Positions 22,925-31,833 of a stretch of DNA of 45,105 nucleotides are shown piece after piece; position 1 is the stretch's first letter; every line of letters begins with the position of its first letter. The notes under the pieces were generated by a model that did no database searches, had not been told where the DNA came from, and worked only from the letters and a program-made list of their open reading frames with translations. The position numbers and the translations under genes were made by a program. The stretch comes from a virus, in IMG/VR virus record IMGVR_UViG_3300020020_000072, positions 1 through 45,105 of that record; one strand, written 5' to 3'.

Positions 22925-23920
22925 GTGGCTGATGTCCCCACGACAGCAACCACGCTTGCTAACCAGGTAACCACTGCTTACGAGCAGTACGCCTACTTTG
23001 CATTGCGTGATGAACTTTACTTCGATGCCTGCGCCAGCATTAAGCCTGTTGCACAGTCGCATCGGGGTTCGACCGTCCAGTTCAACATCTACAACGAGCT
23101 TGCTCCTAAGGTTTCGGTTCTATCTGAAACTGTGGACGTTGATGCCGTTGCAGTGTCGGACTCGATCGTTACTGTTGCTCTTAACGAGTATGGTAACGCT
23201 GCTATTACCACCGCCCGTGTGCGTGGCCTGTCCTTCATGATGGTGAGCGAGGATGTCGCTAACATTGTCGGCTACAACGCTGGCATTAGCTTCGACTGCC
23301 TTGCCCGTAACGTCCTGGTGGCTGGCTCTAACGTGTACTTCGGTAACGGTGGCGCTGGTCCCCGAAACACCCTTGTCGCTGCCAACAGCCTTAAGGCTGC
23401 TGATGTGCGTCGGCGTGTAGCTAACCTCTCTATGGACAATGTCCAGCGGGTCATGAACGGCCTCTACAAGGGCTTCTTCTCCCCGGATGTTGAGGTTGAC
23501 CTTCGGGAAGAGACTGGCACTGCGGGTTGGCGTGATCCCCACGCTTACTCCCAGCCGGAGCAGATTTGGAATGGTGAGACGGGCGCCTTTGAGGGTGTCT
23601 CCTGGATCAGCACTCCACGCCTTACTGCTGCCAACCTTGAAACTGCTCAGGGTGGTGCTGGTGGTTTCGTTAACGGTGGTGCTGCCGGTGGCGCTTCGGG
23701 TAACTTCGACGTTGCCCCCGTGATCATCCTCGGCAACCAGGCTCTTGCTAAGACGTGGTCTACCCTCGTCTCCGGGCCTATGCCTAACACCATCCTCGGC
23801 GAGGTTGTTGACAAGCTGCGCCGGTTCGTCCCTGTCGGCTGGTACTGGCTGGGTGGCTTCGGCCGCTTCCGTGAGGCTGCTATCCGCCGCATCGAGGTTA
23901 CTTCCACAATGGTCAAGTAA
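22925..23920 (+). CDS. Major capsid protein, N4-gp56 family (331 aa)
   Basis: The sequence strongly matches the N4-gp56 family pattern: TTLANQVTTAYEQYAYFALR at the N-terminus, ETVDVDAVAVSDS, VTVALNEYGNAAITTARVRG, NIVGYNAGISFDCLARNVL, and a C-terminal DKLRRFVPVGWYWLGGFGRF. HK97-fold shell protein. GTG start at 22925 after GGAGGG. A strong hairpin terminator follows. Confidence 0.93.
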   Translation: MADVPTTATTLANQVTTAYEQYAYFALRDELYFDACASIKPVAQSHRGSTVQFNIYNELAPKVSVLSETVDVDAVAVSDSIVTVALNEYGNAAITTARVRGLSFMMVSEDVANIVGYNAGISFDCLARNVLVAGSNVYFGNGGAGPRNTLVAANSLKAADVRRRVANLSMDNVQRVMNGLYKGFFSPDVEVDLREETGTAGWRDPHAYSQPEQIWNGETGAFEGVSWISTPRLTAANLETAQGGAGGFVNGGAAGGASGNFDVAPVIILGNQALAKTWSTLVSGPMPNTILGEVVDKLRRFVPVGWYWLGGFGRFREAAIRRIEVTSTMVK

Positions 23921-23953
23921 TACTCCTTCCATATCGCAAGGGCTAGGCTTACC

Positions 23954-23984
23954 GGGCCAGGATCACACACCGTGGTCCTGGCCC
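23954..23984 (+). terminator. Hairpin terminator after capsid gene
   Basis: GGGCCAGGATCAC (23954-23966) pairs with GTGGTCCTGGCCC (23972-23984) over 13 bp with a 5-nt loop; its one wobble is U-G on the + strand, fitting a + strand transcript. The tail TTAATCTAT is moderately U-rich. It may attenuate read-through so that capsid protein is made in excess over tail proteins. Confidence 0.75.
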
Positions 23985-24004
23985 TTAATCTATAGGAGTT
24001 ACTT

Positions 24005-24826
24005 GTGTCAGATGATGTGAGCCTCGACAAGCTACAGGCAATGGCCCGGGCTAACTATAACCTTGACTACCCTGGTGCCTTGCGTGTTGCTTCTGGACTT
24101 AACAGCGACCCTAACGGTGTCTGCCGTGCTTTATGGGGCAAAGAATTAAACGCTTGTTATAATGAGCTAATTGGTAACGGCCTCATCTCTGGTGGCACCG
24201 GGTTTCTATCCTCCCATGCTCTCGTCCTAGACGGTACAGCAGGATGCTGGTGCTCAACCCCTGATGCTATCGCCTTAGACCTTCTTGCTGACATCGACAT
24301 GCGTATCGAGTTTCTTGGTATTGCTGGTGGAGGCGTTAATCAGACCCTCATCGGTAAGTGGGATAGCCGTACCAACCAACGGTCCTACAAGATACACACT
24401 GTCTTCGGTTTGGTGGCATCCCACTACTCCACTACTGGCATCAACGAAATCATTGATGAGAGCACCCCTGCCCCTCTAAATACCAGATACGTTAGAACAA
24501 CTCTGGACGCAGTTAATGGTGCCAACCATATCTCCGAGGCTTTCACTGGCTCGGAAGGTATGGGACTAGGTACCTTGCTTGCTACTGAGACTGTGGCTGG
24601 TAACCTCGCTATCTTTAACTCTACAGCAGCACTTGGTATTGGTGGTATGGACGGTGGTACTGATCAGAATTACTCTGGGCGTATCACGAGAGCACAGTTG
24701 AGAAGCAGTATTGATGGTGCGATCGTCGCTAACCCTGACTTCCGTAACCTCGCTCTAGGTACCACCAACTTTGTTGACTCTGCCGGTCTCACTTGGACTC
24801 TTCATGGCACGGCGAGGATTGGTTGA
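24005..24826 (+). CDS. Lectin-like (LamG/ConA-type) virion protein (273 aa)
   Basis: GTG at 24005 after TAGGAG. Residues about 60-250 follow the concanavalin-like/LamG pattern common in phage tail or head decoration proteins: HALVLDGTAGCWCSTPDAIA, LLADIDMRIEFLG, LIGKWDSRTNQRSYKI, YVRTTLDAVNG, and closing strands GRITRAQLRSSIDGAIVANP. Such domains bind carbohydrate or mediate attachment. It is coupled to the next gene by TGATG. Confidence 0.7.
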   Translation: MSDDVSLDKLQAMARANYNLDYPGALRVASGLNSDPNGVCRALWGKELNACYNELIGNGLISGGTGFLSSHALVLDGTAGCWCSTPDAIALDLLADIDMRIEFLGIAGGGVNQTLIGKWDSRTNQRSYKIHTVFGLVASHYSTTGINEIIDESTPAPLNTRYVRTTLDAVNGANHISEAFTGSEGMGLGTLLATETVAGNLAIFNSTAALGIGGMDGGTDQNYSGRITRAQLRSSIDGAIVANPDFRNLALGTTNFVDSAGLTWTLHGTARIG

Positions 24827-26256
24827 TGCCTACCTTCTCTCCACCGCTTGAACCTGGTCCTGCTCCTATCGGCGGCCGCTCCCATCCTCTGTGGCGTTAC
24901 TACGGTAACTTCGACGTTGGTAAGACCGTCTGGAAGGACGCTCTAGGCATCTGGCATGCTCGCCAAATGCCTTACCAGGGTGGCGGTCGCGATCGTTTCT
25001 TCCATGGTGACACCATGACTGAGACTATTGATACCGATGTTAACTCTCTGGCCAATGCTACTGAGGTCTACATGGGTGGCAGCGTCTATGACGTTACAGA
25101 TGCTAAGGCTACTGAGCTACGAAACGCTGGGTTCTTTGTAGGTGGTCACTGGGAGACTGAAGAGGACAAGTGGACCAACTACATCATCAACACTTCACCT
25201 CCCAATGAGGGATTTAAGGCTGGGGATGCTACAGCCTCTATCTTGCTCGTTGGTGGTAACTCCTTCTGGTCCCATGCGGACACGATCACTGGCACAGTGG
25301 ACGGTGAGGGGTACTCCATCGATGGGGTTCTAGTCAAGAATAGTCTGGTACATAGAGATACTGTTTCAGGTGCCCTAGTAACTCAAACCTATAGTGGTGC
25401 TCCCCCCTCTCCAGCTTGGGCACATCCTGGCGCTGCTGGTTTCACACCTATGGATATGGTTTATGATGGGACTGGTAGTTTCCTGGCAAGCAACATTGTT
25501 GTTGTGGGTTGGTCTGAGCCTACGACGTTCGGTGTGGACCTTCTTGACGGAATAGTGCTTATACTTAACGCCTTCACTGGGGCTGGTACCTTTATTCCGT
25601 ATTCCACAGCCAATGGTAAGTTCTTCGCATTGTCTGTCTACAACGATACCGCCTTCCACTACATCATTGGCAGGGAGCCAGACTTCTCCTTCCAATACTT
25701 TGATCCTACTAGCCCTGTGTTCAATAGTGGCAACATCCGTGAGCACATGAAGCTAGCTCGTGCGCCCCTTGGACAGCTAACTACCCCTGCTAACTGGCAG
25801 TTCTGGGATGGTGATGCATGGCTTACTGATCAGGCGGTTGCTGTTAACCGGACACAGTCCAGGCTTCGTGACACACAGAACGAGGAAGTAGAAGGACTGT
25901 GTGATCTAACTAAGGTTGGTAGCAACTACATTATTGCTGCCATGTCTAACCGTAGCCCAGCTATTCGGATGTATAAGTCCTCCAACATTGAGGGGCCATA
26001 CACTCACTATCATACAGCGGATAATTCAGATCAGGCTCCCGACAAGGGTCCTTCACCTCCGCTTAACTTTAAGTATTGGAATGGGTTCCCGAAGTTCCAT
26101 GAGTACCTGAACCCGGATGCACAGACCTTAGTCCTGTCGCATTCACACCAAGTATTTCAACCTAACTTCACGCTCTCTACTGGTCCAGTACATGCTAGTA
26201 TCCGACGCCCTAACTTCATCTTCCTTCCTACCCCCGAAGCAGTTGGTCAGGAGTGA
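24826..26256 (+). CDS. Large virion protein, beta-rich, glycosidase-like (476 aa)
   Basis: Start ATG 24826 (MPTFSPPLEPGPAPIGG) overlaps the previous stop. Beta-strand-rich with many aromatic residues: RYYGNFDVGKTVWKDALGIW, and, near the C-terminus, IRMYKSSNIEGPYTHYHTAD and LVLSHSHQVFQ, reminiscent of five-bladed propeller glycosidases. I cannot point to catalytic residues with certainty. Possibly surface-polysaccharide binding or cleaving, by its pairing with the lectin-like protein. Confidence 0.6.
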   Translation: MPTFSPPLEPGPAPIGGRSHPLWRYYGNFDVGKTVWKDALGIWHARQMPYQGGGRDRFFHGDTMTETIDTDVNSLANATEVYMGGSVYDVTDAKATELRNAGFFVGGHWETEEDKWTNYIINTSPPNEGFKAGDATASILLVGGNSFWSHADTITGTVDGEGYSIDGVLVKNSLVHRDTVSGALVTQTYSGAPPSPAWAHPGAAGFTPMDMVYDGTGSFLASNIVVVGWSEPTTFGVDLLDGIVLILNAFTGAGTFIPYSTANGKFFALSVYNDTAFHYIIGREPDFSFQYFDPTSPVFNSGNIREHMKLARAPLGQLTTPANWQFWDGDAWLTDQAVAVNRTQSRLRDTQNEEVEGLCDLTKVGSNYIIAAMSNRSPAIRMYKSSNIEGPYTHYHTADNSDQAPDKGPSPPLNFKYWNGFPKFHEYLNPDAQTLVLSHSHQVFQPNFTLSTGPVHASIRRPNFIFLPTPEAVGQE

Positions 26257-26259
26257 CGT

Positions 26260-26598
26260 ATGAGTCATCCGCAGTGTTGTAAGGACCCAGATACTTGTGC
26301 CCTTTCATACGTGGAGCACCTGAAAGGGTTCCACCTTTCCGCTACAGCTATCCCAACCCGGACAGTTACTAAGTACAAGTCCGAGAACCCGGAAATCGTC
26401 ACTCCTGATGAACCTACGACTCAGACTCTCATTCGTGAGAAGCGTTGGGAGCGGGATATCGCTGCTTATAAGCGTCTTCGTAAGGAGGGTTTGCAGCCCC
26501 GGGGACTCAACGGTGCGGCGGCTCGTGAACGGCGGGGTGAGACGAGGTACGATATCGAACACCAGCCGTACACAATTGATTACAACGATCCAACATAA
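26260..26598 (+). CDS. Unknown protein (112 aa)
   Basis: ATG 26260 has AGGAG just upstream. The N-terminus has a Cys cluster (CCKDPDTCALSYVEHLKGFH), the remainder is basic and charged (RLRKEGLQPRGLNGAAARER). No domain recognised. A minor head or connector component is possible by position. Confidence 0.6.
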   Translation: MSHPQCCKDPDTCALSYVEHLKGFHLSATAIPTRTVTKYKSENPEIVTPDEPTTQTLIREKRWERDIAAYKRLRKEGLQPRGLNGAAARERRGETRYDIEHQPYTIDYNDPT

Positions 26599-26608
26599 GG
26601 AGCTAGTT

Positions 26609-26821
26609 ATGTCTGGTAGTGATTCAGGAGCAGTTCCCAAGACAGGCCGAAAGGCACCGTCCCTTAAGTCCAATACCAACTCGGCTACTGGCTCTAAGAC
26701 TGGCCGTGTCCATCCTTCTATCCCCATCATGAGTGAGAAGGATGCCAACGTTCAGGAGCAGTCAACGGGCCGTAGGCGTGTTGTCCAGGAAATGAGTTCC
26801 ACTGTAGACAACAGTAGGTAA
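26609..26821 (+). CDS. Small Ser/Lys-rich protein (70 aa)
   Basis: AAGGAG precedes ATG 26609 (MSGSDSGAVPKTGRKAPSLK), so the much longer open frame upstream is not used. Basic and probably disordered. Function unknown; expressed with the connector gene that follows. Confidence 0.6.
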   Translation: MSGSDSGAVPKTGRKAPSLKSNTNSATGSKTGRVHPSIPIMSEKDANVQEQSTGRRRVVQEMSSTVDNSR

Positions 26822-26829
26822 GTCCCCTC

Positions 26830-27711
26830 ATGACGACATTCCAAGAACTCGTATCTGAAACCCGTAACCACCTGATGACTAATCAGAGTGAACGGGTGTC
26901 ACAACTATTGGCTGGTATCGATGGTATTGTGGAGACTCTTACTCTTAAGTTTGATGCTCCCCAAATCCAGGAGGGATACATTCTTGGAATAGACTTTGAG
27001 GAAGTGTACGTGGTGTCTAAGTCGGGCACTACTGTTACAGTGATCCGTGCGTTTAACGGTTCCACTGCTGCTGCCCATTCCATCAACGCACTCATCCGTA
27101 TCTCGGCTAAGTTCACGGACTTCAAGCTTAGCAATTACGTACAGGAAGCAATTGAAGACCTGTCAGGTGATGGGCTGTTCCAGTTGAAGCCGTACGAGTT
27201 TACATACTCTCCTGCTGTCTCTACCTATAACATCGACGCACCTGACATGATTGATATTTGGCGGGTACGTTACGATGAACCTGGGCCGTCACAGTATTGG
27301 CGTGACATCCGTAAGTGCGACTGGATGTTAGATCAGCATGCTAATCTCACTGATTTCCCTGATGGCAAGTCCTTGACTCTACAGGTGGGAGGGTCCCCTA
27401 GTCACCTTGTGCGTGTGTCTTACAAGGCACACTACGATCCCCTGGTCCTCCCAACGGATGATGTGGAAGCTGTCTCGGGTGTCCATCAGGAGGCCCATAA
27501 ACTGATCCATTACGGGGCTGCTATCAATGCCTTGGGTGGCAGAGAGGTCAAGCGAACCTTCACTGAACGGCAGCCTGAACCTCGCCGAGCAGAGGAAGTC
27601 CCACCAGGTGCGATGATGCAGTCCATTAATCCGTTCCTTAAGATGTATACCACTGCCCTCAGGCGGGAACGTCGTCGGCTGCGTAGACGCTATCCGGATC
27701 AGGTGTACTAA
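26830..27711 (+). CDS. Connector / tail adaptor-like protein (293 aa)
   Basis: N-terminal helices (TFQELVSETRNHLMT) and a beta region with the pattern found in phage stopper or adaptor proteins (EGYILGIDFEEVYVVSKSGT and TVIRAFNGSTAAAHSINALI, an FnIII/Phage_tail_NK-like loop). A helical middle (NYVQEAIEDLSGDGLF) follows, and the C-terminus is strongly basic (RRERRRLRRRY). It probably joins the portal to the tail. TAATG overlap with the next gene. Confidence 0.55.
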   Translation: MTTFQELVSETRNHLMTNQSERVSQLLAGIDGIVETLTLKFDAPQIQEGYILGIDFEEVYVVSKSGTTVTVIRAFNGSTAAAHSINALIRISAKFTDFKLSNYVQEAIEDLSGDGLFQLKPYEFTYSPAVSTYNIDAPDMIDIWRVRYDEPGPSQYWRDIRKCDWMLDQHANLTDFPDGKSLTLQVGGSPSHLVRVSYKAHYDPLVLPTDDVEAVSGVHQEAHKLIHYGAAINALGGREVKRTFTERQPEPRRAEEVPPGAMMQSINPFLKMYTTALRRERRRLRRRYPDQVY

Positions 27712-29600
27712 TGGCTGGGGCACTTAAGCGGACTATTGGTCAGGGCATTGGCCACATCCTTTTCGGGGGGGCATCTGCATCTGACTTGTCCCCACACACG
27801 TTCCCTGTTGGGCTAGGGCAATTCGCCTACCCAATTGACTACAGCTACGCTGATCAGTTCAACTTCTTGCCGCTAGAGAACATGCGTAATCAGCAGGACA
27901 CTCGGGATAATCCTGGTGAACATGCTCTTAACCCTGCTGGCCTGTGGCGACGGTCCGCCACGTCTTGGCATCTTGGTGCGGGACAGTCAGTGTATGACCG
28001 TAAGGATTCCAGTGAGTTTAGATTCGACACTAGTACAGGTATGGACATTTGGGAGAAGTACCATCTCGGTCTGTTAGAAGATACGGACTCGAAACTGGCA
28101 TCAGCTAACACCAATCTTCGGTTCGCTGTGGCTGGTACCCATCTCTACCTGACAGATGGTACGGCTCTTAAGTTTACAACCAACGTAGATGTCGATACCC
28201 CAACCTGGACTCCTCTATCTGGTGCTGCTCCTGGTACCGCTCCTTCATCTATTGTCTCTGATGGTTTCAACGTCTGGACTGCTCATGGTGCAGCAGGTAT
28301 ATTTAAGACAACTAGAAGTACCGCTGCGTGGGCTGGTGCTGCCCACATCACCGGTACCGCTACCTTACTCGGATTCGTACGTGGACGAGTTCTGGCAGCG
28401 AACGGACCTAGCGTATGGGATGTCACTGTGGCTGCCCAAGGCGCAGGCGGTGTCGCTCTCGGTGGTGCAGGCGCAACGCTCCTATACACACATCCGAACA
28501 CAGACTTTGTATGGAAGAGTTTCGCCGAGGGGCGTAACGCTGTCTACTTGGCGGGGTACTCTGGCGACAAATCGCTTATCTACAAAGCAGTCATCAAATC
28601 TGACGGTACAGGACTTGATGCCCCGGTGGTTGCCGGAGAGTTTGAGGGAGAGACGATCGAGTGTATCTACGGATACCTCGGACCGTTCATCCTTATCGGA
28701 GTCGGGATGCAACCCGGCTGGCGATTCGGACTCGTCAACAACAACGGCGACCTTAACATTGGTGCAAGGGTCCCAACGCCGCTCCCGGTTCGATGCTTTG
28801 AGGGGCAAGAGAACTTCGTATGGTTCGGGTACTCCAACTACTCGGCATCTCAGACTGGTCTTGGACGACTAAACATCCAGGAGTTTGGTGATCCTAACCT
28901 TCTAGTCCCTGCCTATGCCTCTGATCTAATGGCTACGACACAGAACGAAGTCCTGTCTGTCGTGACCTTCCAGGGGATCAGGGTCTACACAGTCTCAGGT
29001 GTAGGAGTGTACGCCACTCACCATCTCCGTAACCTCGTACCATCTGGCACTCTGGACACCGGCGAGATTATGTTCGACATGAACGAATCTAAGATCGGTA
29101 TGTTCGTTGATGTGGTCCAGATTGGTGAAGGTGGGACACACGGCTTCTATTTCTCCAGTGATGGTGGCCCATTCGTCTTCCTAGGTGAACACTCAGAACA
29201 CAGTGAGACGTTCCAGGTAGGCCAAGTTAACGCACGAACGTTTGAGCTTAGAGTAGAGCTAAAGCGTGATGCTGTTATCGCCACACTTGGTCAACGACTG
29301 GGAGCATGGTTGTTCCGTGGCCTGATCGTGCCGTCTGTTACGTTCGAGTTCACTATCCCACTCTACGTGTCACCGGTGATCACGGACCTAGATGGTAACG
29401 AGTTCCCGCTCAATACCTTGGACGCATTCGATGACTTACAGCGGATGCATAAGCTTAAGAATATCACCCAGCTAAACATCTGGAACCGTGCATATCCAGT
29501 TGTCATCAGTAACCTTAAGTGGCGGTTCTCTCAGATATGGCTAGAGGGATTTAACGGTACCTGCCTGGTCACAGTGCAGCTTATGACGGAGGAAATCTGA
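27711..29600 (+). CDS. Tail protein, beta-rich (629 aa)
   Basis: Long beta-rich protein with propeller-like repeated strands (FAVAGTHLYLTDGTALKF, SSIVSDGFNVWTAHGAAG, VYLAGYSGDKSLIYKAVI) and a C-terminal sandwich-like part (TFEFTIPLYVSPVITDLDG). Size, position after the adaptor and before the fibres suggest a tail tubular or distal tail component, like the large nozzle proteins of podoviruses. TGATG overlap with the next gene. Confidence 0.6.
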   Translation: MAGALKRTIGQGIGHILFGGASASDLSPHTFPVGLGQFAYPIDYSYADQFNFLPLENMRNQQDTRDNPGEHALNPAGLWRRSATSWHLGAGQSVYDRKDSSEFRFDTSTGMDIWEKYHLGLLEDTDSKLASANTNLRFAVAGTHLYLTDGTALKFTTNVDVDTPTWTPLSGAAPGTAPSSIVSDGFNVWTAHGAAGIFKTTRSTAAWAGAAHITGTATLLGFVRGRVLAANGPSVWDVTVAAQGAGGVALGGAGATLLYTHPNTDFVWKSFAEGRNAVYLAGYSGDKSLIYKAVIKSDGTGLDAPVVAGEFEGETIECIYGYLGPFILIGVGMQPGWRFGLVNNNGDLNIGARVPTPLPVRCFEGQENFVWFGYSNYSASQTGLGRLNIQEFGDPNLLVPAYASDLMATTQNEVLSVVTFQGIRVYTVSGVGVYATHHLRNLVPSGTLDTGEIMFDMNESKIGMFVDVVQIGEGGTHGFYFSSDGGPFVFLGEHSEHSETFQVGQVNARTFELRVELKRDAVIATLGQRLGAWLFRGLIVPSVTFEFTIPLYVSPVITDLDGNEFPLNTLDAFDDLQRMHKLKNITQLNIWNRAYPVVISNLKWRFSQIWLEGFNGTCLVTVQLMTEEI

Positions 29601-30889
29601 TGGCACGCAGGCAGTACAAGGGTAACGCAGTTCCCACCCGTCTTACCGCTCCTATGGGTCCAGGCGATACCTCGTTCGCTGTTAACTCTAGTTCGGGGTG
29701 GCCTACAGGTGGAGCTAACGGGCCATTCTCTGTCATCCTTAATCCTGACGAATCCGGGGTGGAGGAACATGTACTTGTCGCTAACCAAGCTGGCGGCAAC
29801 TGTACTGGTGTGACCCGTGGTATCGGTGATACTACTGCTGTAGCACACTCTATTGGTGCTGATGGTACTGTCATTCATGGTACGTGTAGGTTGGATTACG
29901 ATGAAGCCAACCGGCATCTCAATGTCACCACAGATGATGACCATACCCAGTACATGCTTACTGCTGGTGGTAGACACGATCTGATTGCACGACATACTGC
30001 TGGTACTGTGGTTCCGACCGCTGCCCCTGTCGCTATCGGTACCGCATTAGCTGAGGGTGGTGGTGGCCTACTCGCCCGTTCTACTCACGTTCACACTGTT
30101 GGTGCTGGTGCTCTGAACAATGCCAACATGTTCGTGGCTGGCACTATCCCGGCTGGCATCCTGGCTGCTGGTGCTATCTCATCGGCTGGTATGTTCGCTG
30201 CTGGCATCGTGAACGATACAGCACTTGGTGCAGATAGTGTTGGCAGCAGTGAGCTTAAGAACGCTGCTATTGACGACATTGCATTGTACGGTGGCAACCT
30301 ACGCCCGACTATTGTTGCAGCCGCTAACCCTGGTGCTGTCGGTGCAGGCATTATGTGGATCAACACCACTAAGCGTGCGACGTTGATCCGTAACGCTGCC
30401 AACACTGACTGGGAGGTTATGAATGCGTGGGGGCCATCTATTGCCTACACTCCCACCCTTTACAACTTCACCGTAGGTACTGTTGGTGCATTTAATCAGG
30501 CACGTTACCGGCGCCATGGTTCAACTATCATTGCTGATGGTCGGATTCGGATGGCTGGTGATGCAACTACTAGTGCTTCTTTCTTCGGTATCGGTCTACC
30601 TGTTCCTGCTGCTGATTACTCTGCTACCATGGATCAGTTCTATTTCCATGCTGCTGCTAGAGGTACAGACGCCTCAGGGGGTGTCAACTATGCTGCTGTT
30701 GGTCTAGTTCGTGGTGGTGATGCAGGTGCCCCCGAAGTGAACTTTGACCGTATGTCTCTGTTTGCTACTGCTGGCACTCCTGGATGGAACAACACTATTC
30801 CGTTCACCTGGAACGGTTCTGACGGGGACTCATTCACCTGGTTTGTAGAGTATGAGCCTGCTACTTACACGGATGCCAACTACGTCTAG
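29600..30889 (+). CDS. Tail fibre-like protein (429 aa)
   Basis: N-terminal domain (residues 1-115) has TRLTAPMGPGDTSFAVNSS and CTGVTRGIGDTTAVAHSIGA, an attachment domain common in actinophage fibres, then the DDDHTQYMLTAGGRHD motif. A Gly/Ala-rich repetitive shaft (about 170-230) follows, then a globular C-terminus that may bind a receptor. Confidence 0.75.
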   Translation: MARRQYKGNAVPTRLTAPMGPGDTSFAVNSSSGWPTGGANGPFSVILNPDESGVEEHVLVANQAGGNCTGVTRGIGDTTAVAHSIGADGTVIHGTCRLDYDEANRHLNVTTDDDHTQYMLTAGGRHDLIARHTAGTVVPTAAPVAIGTALAEGGGGLLARSTHVHTVGAGALNNANMFVAGTIPAGILAAGAISSAGMFAAGIVNDTALGADSVGSSELKNAAIDDIALYGGNLRPTIVAAANPGAVGAGIMWINTTKRATLIRNAANTDWEVMNAWGPSIAYTPTLYNFTVGTVGAFNQARYRRHGSTIIADGRIRMAGDATTSASFFGIGLPVPAADYSATMDQFYFHAAARGTDASGGVNYAAVGLVRGGDAGAPEVNFDRMSLFATAGTPGWNNTIPFTWNGSDGDSFTWFVEYEPATYTDANYV

Positions 30890-30898
30890 GAATCTCTG

Positions 30899-31606
30899 AT
30901 GTCCGTTCTTATCCTCCCTTCAACTATGGGTGATGGCGTACCTCTTAAAGGGGTGCGTAGTGAACACTTAGCGGACAAGCTCATCCTGCCAAACCATTTC
31001 AACCCATCAGCGTTTGGTGCAGCAGGAGCTATCAGCGTTATTGATCCTGATGATCCTGCTGCTGCTGGTGCAACAGGACTTCTAGCAGACGCAGGTCATC
31101 AGCATCCTTGGACTACTGCTGCTCCTGCTTCTCTCGCTCGTACCTCTTCTAATACTGAGGGTGTTGCCACTCAGGGTGCAAGGGCAGATCATAGCCACTC
31201 GACGGCTAATATGGCATGGGGTAGGATTGCTGACCAAGAGTTAGCTACTAACTCAACTGGCTTTACCGGTAACGCTACTACTGATTTCTCGCTAGCTGGT
31301 GTAGTAGTAGATGTCACACGATTCTATGTAGTCCACCTGTCTTCACTTATCAACCGGTCAGCTAATGGTGACTGGCAGATTAACGTGCATGTCGGTGGCA
31401 CACTGATGAATGAGATTGGGCGGGTTGGAGATAATGCTACTGGTACTAATAAATTCGAGATGGCTGTACCATGGAAGCCCGCCTCGGGTACCTTCACGGT
31501 TGACCTTCGTGTCGTGGAGGTAGGTGGTGCTGCTACGCTCACCTTCTTTGGAGGGGCTAATGCAACACGGTGGTTTTGGATCACAGATGAAGGGCCAAGA
31601 ACATGA
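30899..31606 (+). CDS. Minor tail / fibre-associated protein (235 aa)
   Basis: After AGGAATCTCTG, ATG 30899. Ala/Gly-rich shaft with HQHPWTT and ADHSHST motifs typical of fibre hinge regions, and a beta-sandwich C-terminal half (FYVVHLSSLINRSANGDWQI to WITDEGPRT). Probably a second fibre or host-binding module. Its stop overlaps the next start. Confidence 0.65.
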   Translation: MSVLILPSTMGDGVPLKGVRSEHLADKLILPNHFNPSAFGAAGAISVIDPDDPAAAGATGLLADAGHQHPWTTAAPASLARTSSNTEGVATQGARADHSHSTANMAWGRIADQELATNSTGFTGNATTDFSLAGVVVDVTRFYVVHLSSLINRSANGDWQINVHVGGTLMNEIGRVGDNATGTNKFEMAVPWKPASGTFTVDLRVVEVGGAATLTFFGGANATRWFWITDEGPRT

Positions 31607-31833
31607 GCATGAGTGACGTACCCGAAGTTAGTGACGATGCATTCGTTCCTCCTGACCTCGACTTTGATGACGAGGCAGCAGGAAAGGTAACGGAGTGGGA
31701 GAGACTACTAGCAGACGTGGGTGATGATGTTGGTGAGCCTGACCCTGTTCTTGGTCTGCTCTACGGTCGTAGTGCTCCTGCTACTACTGATACTGGTACT
31801 GGGCTAGCTACTCCGAATGAGGTTGTAGAATGA
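31603..31833 (+). CDS. Small acidic protein (76 aa)
   Basis: ATG 31603 overlaps the fibre stop (ATGA); an ATG at 31609 is also possible. Very acidic (PDLDFDDEAAGKVTEWERLL) with a Thr/Gly-rich end. Function unknown; it lies between fibre and endolysin and overlaps the endolysin start by 4 nt. Confidence 0.6.
   Translation: MSMSDVPEVSDDAFVPPDLDFDDEAAGKVTEWERLLADVGDDVGEPDPVLGLLYGRSAPATTDTGTGLATPNEVVE

Noticed and set aside
23120-23932. 270-codon open frame on the - strand
   Set aside because: Fully antisense to the major capsid gene, whose identity is clear; composition is that of a reverse-strand shadow.
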